Source: Microthyrium microscopicum (taxonomy: Eukaryota; Ascomycota; Dothideomycetes; Microthyriales; Microthyriaceae). From it: a DNA stretch of 64,000 nucleotides. The stretch covers positions 1,385,386-1,449,385 of the forward strand of contig MU004231.1 in the NCBI GenBank assembly GCA_010405405.1, read 5' to 3'. Made by a program: the position numbers and the translations under genes. The notes under the pieces were generated by a model that saw only the letters and a list, made by a program, of their open reading frames with translations, did no database searches and was not told the DNA's origin. This document shows positions 52,378 to 64,000 of this stretch, piece by piece. The stretch's first letter is position 1. Each line of letters opens with the position of its first letter.

Positions 52378-55300
52378 AGTCATAATAGTTGACTAAGGGT
52401 TATCAATTAGCTAAGACTTAGTACTAACCTGCTTCTAATTAGACTATTAACATCTTACAGCCGCCATACTACAAAGATCAGGCGCGCACGCTCCCACCAT
52501 TAGGCGCCCCATCGCGCTTACTTTCGCTTACTACACGTATCAAAAGCACTTAGATCTAGATGAATTCATTTATTCCACGCTACTATATACTACATTGCAT
52601 TGCAGATTAGTACATAACAAGTACTATATTAAAACCCAAAATACACTAACATACTTTACTATCCATAGCCAACCCCTTCCCCTTACCATCTAGACCTTCT
52701 AAATAGTTAGTCAAATCATCTGCCAATAGGAAACTTACACTAAATCGGAAATAACGAGGACTAATAAGGTGTTACATAAACCTATTTTAAGCTTAGGGGC
52801 ATTACAATTTGCTAAGAGACTACAGCCCCTTACCTTTAGCCGAAATCTTTAGCTAAAGTAACATAATCAAAATCGTATAAAAGCCAAAGAATAGTCTCTA
52901 GCTCAAAAAAGCTCTATAAGAGTAATATAAGGCAGCTATAGGGTTAAACGATTCAGCTTTGAATAAATATAAATCCGTCAAGAAGAGATACTAAGATTTA
53001 GACGCTACGATTTGTAGGGGTATATAGAAATTCATCCAATAAGAGAAGAAGTATTTCTTAAGCTTTAGCTTGCATATCTAGCGTATTAGCCACAGCGGAG
53101 TCCTCCAAGAATCGTAACAATATAACTTACAGAGCCAAGAGGTAAATTATATCTTTGCTACCAAAGTAAGCCCAAAAGCAGCTAGCTATATCTTTTCGCT
53201 ATCTGGTATCTTAGCTGCCAGCGGCCTCATTCCATTCCAGCGCCCCAGCCCCTTGCTATGCTATCTAGCAACCATTTGAGTCCAAACCAACCCCAAACGT
53301 AGATCCGATGCCACATCCGATCGGATATGACACTTACCAATCAAATAACCTACCTGCTTCGGGCTTAACGCTGGAACAGATAAGACAGCTAACCACTTCA
53401 GAGCTCGCAATGCGTAGCGCCATAGCAACGAAGGTAATATTTACTACTACCAAGGAAAGTCAGGGGTAGAGGTAATCTAGAGATGGCATATAGGGCCCTT
53501 AAAGTTAGCTGCAGTATCTAATGTTAATCTATGCAGTCAAGATATAAGGTTTAAATAGGAGCTTAACGTACTAATATTAGGTAAAATGCTAGTAACAATG
53601 GCGTTCGTCGGCATAGACCTTAATATGCAAAGCGTTAAGGTTAGCAATAGCAATCTAGATAAACAGGAGTGTCAATACATACCTTATATTATTTCAGATT
53701 AGTAACTTAAGACCAAAAGCCTAGGAAGAATTAGCTTAGCTATATATTAGACACTGTAGTTAACCCCTAGGAGAATATATAAGGGAAGACACAAGATCAG
53801 GCTAGGAGGCACGATAGTCATACTTCATACGTACCATAGATAGATCATAAGCGAGACAAGCACCTAAACTACCTTCGTTAGTACCGTAATCCTAGCAGTG
53901 CCTTTAAAGTATATTAGGATCCATAACAGCACATTAGATTAATAGAAAAGAAACTTATCTTAGAGCTCATAGTACTAAGTATATCCAACACCCATTCATT
54001 CCTTTCATAGTTAGCTATAGTAGTATAACTATTAGGATAATCTTACTATGCCAGCCAATACTAAGTCCGCCCTACTAATATACAGATAGCATAAAGTTAG
54101 CATAATCTATTGGTTCATAGGCCTAATAACTTACCTATATATTATAAGGATGGCCATCTAGCTTCTACTTACACTATAAGTATCAGCAACAAGTCAAGTT
54201 GTGGTTCTATGTAATAGGGGCAGCGATATCACAGTATCAAACCAGGCTCCAACAGCATTCTAATAGGATTAATACCGCACCAGGTAAGGTAGTAGTATAG
54301 TATTTGCAGTCGAGATGAAGAAGGACTAGATAGAAAGAGGAACTAATCGATAGCTAGGCAGTAGCCTCAGTGATAGAACAAGCGGATAGTAGGATAGGAT
54401 GTATCTGCTAAGGAGCATGGAGAGCACGAGGAATAGAAGGAAGAGATTGCAAGCCGTAGCTCGAGTAATAACTACTAGAATCTATAGCATAAGTAAGTAG
54501 ACGAGCAAGACGTAGAGAAGTGTTAGAATTACAGTTACTTAGCATTTAAAATAATTCAGTGTGGGTAATTAATCATCCTAGTGGCATATTAGCACCTATC
54601 TTCGTATATAGTTAGAGCAATTCATTAGAGAAGAATAACTATGTCGTCAAGGGGAAGAGATAAATAAGTTTGAACTTTAAGAGGCTTTATGCCTAGACTC
54701 TAGAGTGGCAGAGCTTTCCTATCGTACAAGGTTAGTTTTCAATACATATAAGGGACATCATCGACGTTTAGACGGAATAATATAAGACTAATACTTAATT
54801 ATCTTATATCAATTAATAGTAGTCTATTAGAAATGCTATTAGTTAGCGACGTATTAGAATTGCCTTAGAAGTACTTAGCATAAGCTATAAGAGTGTGCAA
54901 TATACGTGTCTTAGAGAAGAAGGGAGCCACTATCCTATGTAATATACCGTTAGCCCTAGAATAAATTAGAAGTAGGATCAAATCATTAGTCCCGCATAAA
55001 GGAAGGTTATACACATATATATACCCAAAGCCTAGTATTTACTAGTTCCGCGAATAGTTCAACGTAGGTAATTAAAATAGCTAGTCTAGTAGGCTATACA
55101 TAGAAGGGATTTCACAGCCTCAATAGGATTAGAATAGTACCTAAAAGCCTATTAGAGCATATCTCTACGAGTCTTAGTAGCACAATAGAGATTTCAGAAG
55201 TAATGAGACAGAATGCTTAATATATAACGATAAGTCGTTAATTCTAGGAGGCGCATCTTAAGTTTTAAACAATTATGGAATAAAAGTGATAAAGAATAGA

Positions 55301-55732
55301 CAGAGAAGAAAGAGATAAAGTTAAATTAAAAGCAAGGCGCCAGTCTATGTAGTAAGAGATGTCTAAGCAGGAAGTCACGATAGACAGATATCTAACTTCA
55401 TCTCATCATTTATAGTGTATTAGCACGAGCAATATTAATTTTAAGAGACGTCAAATAAGAATAGAACAATAATTTATACTATCTAAATACAAGTAGAGAA
55501 CCCATAGTGTTCATCTATAAGCAGTAATATCTATAAAAACAAGTCAATAGGCTTTTAAGGAGTATTAATGCAAGCAAACAATATCCGTTTAGTAATATAA
55601 ATACAGGTTAAAGATTACACTATAAAGCTAAGGCGATACGGTAGATTCAGTACAGAGAGAAGCAATAAAGGTAAAGTATAAATAATAGAACAAAACCCAA
55701 TGCAACGCTGCCCCTAATAAACACCACCCAGC

Positions 55733-58700
55733 TTACATATAGCTAAAGTCCTAGTCAAGGTAGAGATAACCCTAGATCTTAGAGTCTTCGTGGGTTAGAA
55801 CCAGGCGATTACCTTCAGCTTTATAAGGAAGCATGTAAAGATAAGTTAGTGAGACGCTTTAAATACTAACAAGCTCAGTCCGAGGTTTGCCATCAGCGTC
55901 TATAATACGGTAGAAGAAGATACCACTAGTAACAGGATCAACACCACCACCAGACTTCCCTAAGATCTCAACAAGAAGGAACACGCGCAGACGCTTGGAC
56001 ACTAGTTCGTGGACAAGAACCTGTTAGATAATTCCATAGTACTTCTTACGGAACAGGATAGCTATATCACAACTAAAAGTCATGCATTTCTCAGTATTAC
56101 TATATCCAATTAGCCTTAAGTCAACGAAAGAAGAGAGTATAACTTACGGATTAGTGAAGGATACCAACTTACTCTAGTGCAGTAGATCTAGACAACTAAA
56201 CTATACGCTAGGCTCTAAGTAGTCCTTTTCATATGCTGTGAACAGTTTGTCCTCAACGGCAGCCTAATACAGATCTTAATTAGTAGTCTTCGCTAGCAGG
56301 CTGTAATCATATACGCTTTTGGTTATTAGAGATAATGCTACCTTAATAGCGTAGTAGTTAGGATCTAAAATAATGCCACCTTCAAAGGCCTAGCTAGTAT
56401 AAGAGACTTCAAGGGAATTAATATACTCTTATTATTCGGACTTAGGTAGCATATAAATAAAGATAACTAAAATCTCCTGTTAAAGCTCTTAAAGCTATGT
56501 AGTAATCGCCAGCGCAATGTCTTTTATAGCACCACCAAGGGTAAACCAAAGAGACTACTACTCTGCATCTTGGACCAAAAAATCACGATCTAGTAAGCAA
56601 TAATTAGTTCCATATATAGCTGCCTTCTTATCGCTATGTTCTTTTTTCACTAGGGAAGGTAACGACATTCAAAGGCTTCAAAAACTACTCAAGTATTATA
56701 TCGTTATATAATCTAATATGGATATTAAGGCGACCTTTTAGCACTCAGTACGCTGCAGCCTTTACTAAATCAGGCTTAATAACAGGCACTGTACCAACTA
56801 GATCTGCCGGCTAATCGCTAATCAAACCAGGTATTGTTAGTAGCGCCATCAAGCCAGGTATAGATACTAATAGCAATACTAATGGCGGAGCCTACTCTAC
56901 AGTAGTCAGAGCCCAATTACCAGCACAGCTTAGACGTTAGCTTCTAGCTCAACTAGCAGGACGACTAAAACTACGTGGATTCATAGTATAAGCACGTACA
57001 GCGGCTTTATAAAGCTTTTACTAGTAATAGCGTACTAGGATTATAGTCCATTTGAATGCTTAACGATCCGCAGCAGTAATAGACTCTGCTAAGAATAGCA
57101 AATTCAATTTCGCTAATACTATAAACACATGCGCCATAATAGCTTCAACAAGCTCATCATTCAACAAGCGACGTCTAGGATTTATCTAATTGCGAAGAAG
57201 AGTGCCAAATTCAGCCATAAGAGTTTAACGGAACAGCTAATTTATATATTCAGCTCATAGCCATAAGCGATACATACTAATAAACACAATTGCCCACTAA
57301 CCATGCTCCTACATAGTATAGCTGCTAAGATAGTAGATAGGATTTTAAATACAGCCCCACGAAGGTAGGAATAGAAAGCCACAAAAAGCTAAACTATAAG
57401 CCTCTTACTTTAACGATAATAGTAGCCTATTAAGAAACAGGTTATAAGCTAAGTTTGTAAGACCATTAAGCTTAGAATAAGCTAGATTAGATAGTTAAGA
57501 TATAGTTAGATCTAAAACAGGCGAGAGTTAAGAAATTAACAGAACGCCAATAAGCATAAGTCTAGTAGCCATTAAATATTTGCCTTAAGTAGTAATTCCC
57601 AATGTCTATATATAATTAATTATACGTTCAATCTCGTAATAATAATATCCCTAGCAGAGAGTATCAAAATTAAGGTTAGAACGTTCCTAGCCTTCATAAT
57701 TACAGAATCAGCAAGCTTTAGTAGAACTAATAGCTCAAAATCCTAAATTCTAATATTACTAAAGCATATCGCTAGTATACGCAAGAATAAATACACATAG
57801 TTAAACCTTTTTACTAAAGGACACCTTTATAACCACACCACGCTCTAAGGCATAAAGGTAGCCTTTAACAACATTAATAATACTAGTTATCTAGCTACTA
57901 TAAGGGCCAAGCATAAAAGGTAGAATATTAGCAACACAATTACGTTTATAAGCTTTTAAACCTGCTAGGAATTAGTAGAAAGCGGTAATAGTTCAGTACA
58001 TATTCCAATAAAGACTAAAACTATCAATGTAGAGTAATAAAGCTAAAGACACAACTAGAATATTAGAAAAACAAAAGTTCTTCTTAAGGATATCACGGCT
58101 AAAGTAACGAATCTCCAACTCTGTACGCAGAATTATACGCTAAAATAAAGGACATAATCTAAACTAAGGGTAGTAGATCTATTAAATGTAAGGATTTCCC
58201 TTATAATCAAATTCAATATAATTAGCCAGTTTATGCTACATATTAGAGCTAAAGTAATTATCTATAAGGAAGGCTCCTATAGCTAAAGCAGAGATACAAA
58301 CATGAATAGCTTTGTTAGGTAGAATGTATCAGATATTAGTATTATAGAGGAAGTATTCCTATCTAATCAGACCCACTAGGAAGAAAGGCTTACAAATCAA
58401 GAAACCTTAAGCGTCCCAAGGTGCGTATATAATTCCTAAAGACGCTAGAGGAGGCCATCATTTATTTGTCCATACAACCTCGTTATGAAGTATCATAATA
58501 CCTTACGCAAAGGCTTACATTTGCGCAGTTTGCGAAGCAGAGAGTACAAAGGTATTCAAGTTATTACTATATGTCTTAATAGCAGACACCTATATAATCA
58601 CCTTGATCTTAAGAACGGCGCAGCTATTTAGTCCGTTATAGTCGCAAACTGTTCGATAATCCTTTCCAAAGGCAACGACAAGTTCGATATGCCCTTTAGC

Positions 58701-59925
58701 ACCCCAAATAGCACAATTTAGACAATCTTCTACTCTATAACGGTAGGCAATAATATCTAATGGCATCACAGTATATATCTTATCTAGACTAGGAAGCAAT
58801 AGATCTTTAATCTTAATCGTCTTACTAGATATAGCGCAAATCGAAGAAGCCTACGCTTCGCCGTAGTAGAGCTCTATAGGCTCGTCCATAAAGTGGGCCA
58901 TTCTAGTATAGAGCTTATCTCAAATGGCTTCGCTTTTAATAGCAGCTATAAATAGCTTAATTAGGTTAACGAAATAGATATAATCTAGAATAGGAGCTTA
59001 TTTCCTCTTCTTCTATTTAGCTTGCTTATTTAGTAGCTTAGTCTAAGTCAAAGCAAGCTTTTAACATCAAACCTATATAGTAGGAATTTAGATCTCAACG
59101 TAACGCTTTAAGGTTCTAAGAGTTACTAGAAGAGACTCTAACTCTAGAATCTCGTAATCCTTAATTTTTAGCATTAAAAGGACTTAATAAAGTCCACGCC
59201 AATCAAGACAAGATAGACCAACTAATTTAGCCTATAAACCCATAGCTAGCTTAAATTTAGTAATTAGTACAGTAGTAAACTCACGAGCAAGTAGTTTAGA
59301 AGCATCGTTAGCAACCTCAATAGTAAGTATATCGCCAATCTTAATTTCAGGCTCTAATTAACTAAATACATCTTAATTTAGCTTAACCTCATCGTCATCA
59401 TCAAAGAAGTTATTAAAGTTGTCATTTAGATCGGCAAGATCTAGTAGTTCTTTAAGAATATTCTCCTTAACAGGCTTAACGATTGCTAGGTCTTCTAGAT
59501 CTAGATCGTCTATTAGTTCTTTAAGGCGACCTTACAATACATTAAGACGCGTAGTAAGTTGCGTAAGAGACTAAATATTAAGTTAATATCTATAATAATT
59601 ACACTACGAATAATAAAGGTTTTAAGTTACTTACTAGTTTAGACAAGTCTACAATTTCTTTAGGTTCCTCTACGCTCTCTATAATTTTATTAGCATCGTT
59701 ACTAAAGCTATGACCATTATTATTGAAATCTTTATTACTACTATAAAGTAGCATATCAATGTCCCCAGACCCTACAGACTTTCTAGGCTAGTGATAGATA
59801 ATTAGGCGAGCGGCAGATCTAGTCGCTAATGCTCCCTCTAGAGGTATAGTATCTTAATATCCGCGACGACGCTTTGGCACAGGTCCAGCCTTAGCAGCCA
59901 GAACAAAGTAGCTACGACGTGACAT
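55733..59925 (-). pseudogene. CACTA/Plavaka-like transposase, broken
   Basis: It starts MSRRSYFVLAAKAGPVPKRR at 59925. The first exon ends at 59635 before a GTAAGT donor; the next exon begins SLTQLTTRLNVL. The frame then runs for most of 3 kb with roughly thirty stops, nearly all at positions where Gln or Trp fits. An acidic segment (NNFFDDDDEVK) is followed by a long region with a Cys-x2-Cys-like pair (DCLNC). The core holds YIDSFSLYWNMY, LPFMLGPYSS and ACQFCNYEG-like sequence. These correspond to the D-G-F-N-P / L-G-P-x-x-N / C-x-x-C landmarks of Tnp2-type transposases. A one-base shift occurs in an A run near 56655. The C-terminal part (CDIAILFRKKYYGIIQQV and onward, about 55870-56090) seems to end near 55733. 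A functional gene would encode roughly 1300 residues. Confidence 0.7.
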
Positions 59926-60514
59926 GCTATACAGATCCCTATATTACACTAAGCAATAGTAGTTAGCAATGAGGCTCTGCGGGAATATCCAAACCAATGA
60001 CTTAAAAGCAGAAAAGTTTTATCTCGCACGTACTACAGGTTCGCAAGCAAGAGAATTATTTCAAAGATAATAGTTAGGCAATAGAGCTCATATTTTAAGC
60101 AACAATTTGAAGACAAGAGGGAGAGAATAATAAAGATTTTAGAGATAGGGAATTAAGAGTTAGAGATAGTTTTATAGCCTACAGTAGGGTCAAAAAAGCA
60201 AAGGCCTCTACCAAATTGCTACAGCCAATCAACACAAGCAAACACTTAGCCATACTACGATTAATAAGGGTCAACACGTGTCAATTAAATCTAGATCTTA
60301 GATTCTTAGTTATATACGTTTACAATCTTTTCTAAGTCCTAAAAAGAAGGACAGCAATTATTTATATTTACCATAACAACCAATCAGTGTTTTCATAAAT
60401 AGAGGTAAGCAGACTAGAAAGGCATCTAGGTTTATGTACTATCAGTTTAGGCATTGTAGATTTATTTTAGTTTATTAGATCGTATCGCATTAGCATTGAA
60501 AATTATAGACTTAC

Positions 60515-60902
60515 TTATCTAGTAACCATTAAAGTATCATCATCATCAAATGCATCTTCCATAGCTTCTTCCTATACTCTAAGGTACAGCTTCGCTTCGA
60601 CTTGTGCTTTAAATACGCAAGCCTTTAACCATACCAGATTCTTAGTCTCGCCGGACCATTCCATCCTCAGAATCAGACTCATCGCCTCTTCCAAACGACC
60701 AATTGCTTCCTCAGCTATACTCGGTTAGTTATACGTTAGCAGTAGTAAGTAGTATATAGCAATTACTAGTTAGTAGTAGCGGCGGCGGATGCTCATTAGC
60801 AAACTCGATCGTAAGATTGCCATAGTCTAGATTATCTAGACCAGCAGGCGATAACGAGCCTAGTAGAGAAGAGGAAGGAGGAAAAGGGGCTTGTAAGGAC
60901 AT
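60515..60902 (-). pseudogene. small acidic accessory protein of the DNA transposon, one stop codon
   Basis: Exons 60902-60767 and 60714-60515, with a 52-nt intron that has a GTAATT donor, a CTAAC branch site and a TAG acceptor. Phases agree, giving 112 codons ending MVTR-stop. It starts MSLQAPFPPSSSLLG; the second exon reads EEAIGRLEEAMSLILRMEWS and ends with an acidic DDDD tract. A single in-frame TAG falls before EEAMEDAF and is explained by one CAG to TAG change. The clean remaining frame next to a badly broken transposase is notable. I do not know the family. It lies 590 bases upstream of the transposase start, in the same direction. Confidence 0.6.
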
Positions 60903-61902
60903 AATTATAGTTGATAAATTTAGATAGCACTTATTTAGTATACACTATTGTAATGAAGTTGGTTGTATTAAAAAAAGAAATTAACAGCGCGACGCGACGT
61001 CACGCGAAATTAGAAGCTCATCGTGACTACTTATTGTACCTCCACGCGCTCTGCCCCACGAGATCCCAAGATCTCGACAACACAGCTACTCTACGTTAAG
61101 ATCCTCTAGCAAGTAAAAATAGGAACCACTAGTCATCTCTAGATTAGTCGTTATGCTCAGAGGGTCCAGGCTTTGTTATATCTATTTAAGCTAAACGGCG
61201 CTCATTGCCAGAAATAGTCACTAGGGCTCGACGTAGTAGACGGATTGGACGAGTAGGTCTAGCAACACTTAAGGGCCCAACCATTCATGTTAGCGCGATG
61301 TTGTCCTAATAGGTACCTCAGAGAAGTAATCAAGGGTCGATTAAAAATACAGGATCTAGAGGTCTACAGTCTAGGTGCGTAACCTCTAGGGTTGTGAGAC
61401 ATAGAGGTTTATCTTATAATATTAGTACTAAAAAGTATTCAGATCTCCCGACGCCGTAAGCAAAATAAAACCATCAAGCCGTATAGAAGGGCTATGTATG
61501 TATCTACTCATTAGCTAGTACTTAGTAGCAACGAGAATAGAAACACCCAATATTTTATCAAAATATACCCTAGCTATCAAATTGAGAGCTAAACTACATT
61601 GTCTAAGAAGACAACTATGACTCTATAAACCCTCTAGCAGTAAATAAACTACGAGCAGTATAGTACGAAGCACAAGATTAAAGAGAACTATTAGCTAAAC
61701 ATATAGTTTATTAGCTATATAACTAAAAAATAATAATAAGAAGTACAGGAACGAAAAGAAGATATATAAAAAGGTTTACAGGATTAAAGAGAAGTAAATA
61801 AGATAATAATAAAAAGCAAAAGGTAAGTAAGTAGGTATACATAAAAGAAAGGAAGATACATAAGATAGAATCTACAGAATTAGTAAAGATAATAATAGGG
61901 GA

Positions 61903-63541
61903 CTAACCGTCTAATAAGATAACAATTTCATTATAGATACTTAAAACATCTAGTCTACTAACAAGCACTCTAGTGCCTTTAGTCTTATCTGTTAGCTACC
62001 AGAAATGATAAATAGTTAATTCATTAAATACGGAATGGCTTAACGCAACATTCTAATACTCTAAAACATCTTTTTTAGCCTTAAGACCAGCACTAATATT
62101 AACTACCTTAATCTTAAGAGCAGTTTTAAGGGCGAAGTTAGTAAAGAATACTATATTATATAAGTCATTATATCTTACACCGCACAGAATATTTGGCTTA
62201 TTTTTAAAGTAGCTCCAAGCTAAAGGCAAAGAGCGCTCAACATCAAGATAACTATCTAGAAAATTAAATACTTTAATAAAATTTGCCACAGTATAATCTT
62301 GCTGTAATTAGGCTATAAGGCCCGCGCAAGCTTCGGGAGTAGAGATTAAGAGGCTAGGGAGTCAATCTAGATATATCTTTATAAAATTCTATAGTTTACA
62401 GTTAGCTTATAGTTATATATACACATAATATATAAGTACAATACTCTGCAACGAGTATAGTGAAACAGTAAAGCAGCAAAACAATTCGAGCTAATATACA
62501 TTAAGAGCAATAAGATATCAAACGCCGCAACATGATACAAAAGTAGCAGAATAGACTACAGAGAGTACGATAATGTATAAGAACAATAAATAGCAACAAT
62601 AATAAAAGAATTGAACAAAAAGAAAAGAAAAGAAAAGAAAGAAAAGAAAGGAATATAACTTACTTTCATATTATTGCGAGTATTAGTACCATAGATACCA
62701 ATATTGCTCAAAAATAACTAAGAAGCTCACAAGCGAGTAGGATATTCAAGACCATATTTTTCAGCCAGCCAAAGCTCTTTAAAGACTTTGTCTTTAAACA
62801 TATTATTTATATATAAAATAGCGTGAAAACACTCTTAACAAGCCAACAACGCCATTTTTCAACACTCTATATCTACATCGTCTATCTATATATACAGTCA
62901 ATACTACTCTATAATCATAAATCACGAGTATAAACAGTAAGCTTACGGTCTTTTCAATAAGTAAACCATCCTTATCTACATCACCATCTACACTAAGGCA
63001 GCAGCGTTTAGCTACTTAATTAGCCTTAAGAGCAGCGGTCGTAGCATTCCGCTTTTTCTAGGTCATTTGAGGGATCGCGCCCCTACAGCAAACACGCAAT
63101 CTAGCTTTACAATCCTATATACCATACACGTTAGCACTTATTTTTATAGTAAGCATACATATATCAACTAGCAGTGAGTTATAAATTTAAAAGCAGAGAT
63201 TTAGATACAGAGATTTAGAAGCGTAAAAGATATTAATATAAAAGCTACAACATAATAAAAGAAGATGAATAAAGCAAGCACTATCAGGTAAAGAATAATA
63301 GAAAGAAAAGAAGGTCATGTAAGCACACTTAATCAACACATATTAGAGGACGTACAATAATAATAAAGCTACACAAGGATGAATAGAATATAGCATAATA
63401 AGAAAGGATTAGATTAATTACAAACTATTTACTTACGCAAGCTGTTTCAATCTACGCGGTAGATATGCCAACACTATCGTCAACTATGTCGGCAGTCAAC
63501 ACACCAAAGAAACTAAGACCAGACTCAAATTCGGCGGCCAT
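61903..63541 (-). pseudogene. multi-exon accessory gene of the DNA transposon, broken
   Basis: Exon 1 (63541-63437) starts MAAEFESGLSFFGVLTADIV and ends at a GTAAGT donor. A Cys/Lys-rich exon around 62950-63106 (DCKARLRVCCRGAIPQM, later CCLSVDGDVDKDGLL) follows a TATATAG acceptor. A third exon near 62668-62805 contains FKELWLAEKYGLEYPTRL and ends at another GTAAGT. The last part includes an open stretch (62053-62289) with SLPLAWSYFKNKPNILCG and runs to a TAG at 61903-61905. That stop overlaps a GTTAGT donor, so more exons may follow. Stops inside the exons fit Gln/Trp loss by RIP. Clustered Cys and basic residues in exon 2 could mean DNA binding, but the family is unrecognised. Confidence 0.5.
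62613..62650. repeat. AAAGA-type simple repeat
   Basis: A run of AAAAG/AAAGA units on the plus strand just outside an exon of the accessory gene. This is polypurine low-complexity sequence of no evident role. Confidence 0.7.
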
Positions 63542-63831
63542 AATAATAAAGATGCGTAAAAAGGAGATTTAAAAACGGGACTTAAAAACAGGAACGTAGC
63601 GGCAGCGGGCAGCGCAAACACAGAAACGAAAGTGTAGTACGTGCTTGATCTTACAATTACAATAGTCTCTCGCGAACTTAATCGGTAGTGGTTAGAATTC
63701 TAAAACGTTATCTTATCTAAATCTTAATCTTGGGATCTACTGTTATTCCAGCACACGAAAACTAGTATAGTCTAATCCTGGGATCCAGCAGCTGTTATTG
63801 GTCGATCAACTCTTACATAAACATTATTTTC

Positions 63832-63848
63832 GCGCCTAATGTTTATTT
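63832..63848 (-). repeat. 17-bp inverted repeat of the DNA transposon, right copy
   Basis: The exact reverse complement of 52361-52377. A shorter related copy (ATAAACATTATTTTCGCGCC) lies just before it, mirroring the doubled motif on the left side. The true right end of the element may lie beyond 64000. Confidence 0.55.
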
Positions 63849-64000
63849 ACAACTAACCTTTAGCCGGATCTTAATAATTACGCCGCGCAACTCTTAAGTA
63901 ATAGTTACACGCAACTAACATTAGTATAACCTAACCTTAAAGAACGCAAATATTAGACGTTAACAAATCTTCTGCTAATACTTACTGCCTTGTAAGCCTT

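Larger units (their letters stand above)
52196..64000 (-). mobile_element. large DNA transposon, CACTA/Plavaka-like, moderately RIP-mutated, right end cut by window
   Basis: A stretch of 11.8 kb depleted in CpA/TpG but much less than the left-hand blocks. Three genes can be read on minus, all interrupted by TAA/TAG at former Gln or Trp codons and all with ordinary spliceosomal introns: a large transposase (55733-59925), a 111-residue protein (60515-60902) and a further protein (61903-63541). A 17-bp sequence near the left side (52361-52377) recurs inverted at 63832-63848, as expected for terminal or subterminal repeats. Assignment to the CMC (CACTA, Mirage, Chapaev; Plavaka) group rests on the transposase. 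The part without genes (52400-55700) shows nothing else I can name. Confidence 0.75.

Noticed and set aside
60911-61099. Plus-strand 62-codon frame upstream of the small accessory gene
   Set aside because: Opposite to all genes of the element, with no motif; it overlaps the likely promoter of the small accessory gene.

Overview
The window looks like nuclear DNA of a filamentous ascomycete (Pezizomycotina). The genes have many short introns (about 46-90 nt) with GTRNGT-type donors and CTAAC-like branch sites. The ortholog set (PKA catalytic subunit, V-ATPase c', Rom2, Spt8) is typical of the group. Long AT-rich blocks have lost nearly all CpA/TpG, which is the signature of repeat-induced point mutation (RIP). 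From memory, pkaC2 and rom2 lie close together in Aspergillus, so I lean towards Eurotiomycetes, but this was not checked.

Layout. (1) 1-20475: saturated RIP DNA, with a 740-base run of N at 11996-12735. It holds several tandem repeats and decayed reading frames but no live gene. (2) 20476-23558: a gene island with one AGC kinase gene, PKA catalytic subunit C2-like (21132-22693, minus, seven exons). (3) 23559-34401: a complete RIP-killed Ty3/Gypsy LTR retrotransposon in minus orientation, with two 152-bp LTRs, TG..CA ends, a likely target duplication, a polypurine tract and recognisable gag knuckle, protease, reverse transcriptase and RNase H. It also carries an unexplained decayed frame on the opposite strand. 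(4) 34402-52195: the main gene island. It holds a protein-kinase/vWA fusion gene broken by two in-frame TAA codons, an intact CorA-like membrane protein gene, about 2.4 kb without a confident gene, the V-ATPase c' subunit (vma11-like), the Rho1 GEF rom2 and the SAGA subunit gene spt8. (5) 52196-64000: a large, moderately RIP-mutated DNA transposon running to the window edge. It encodes a CACTA/Plavaka-like (CMC-type) transposase and at least two intron-containing accessory genes, all on minus.

The housekeeping genes serve separate processes: PKA signalling, vacuolar acidification, cell-wall-integrity signalling through Rho1, and SAGA-dependent transcription. They probably formed an old collinear block. 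The retrotransposon, the kinase/vWA pseudogene and the CorA-like gene now sit between pkaC2 and vma11. Exon boundaries given below were checked for splice sites and reading phase by hand; positions inside the decayed elements are approximate.
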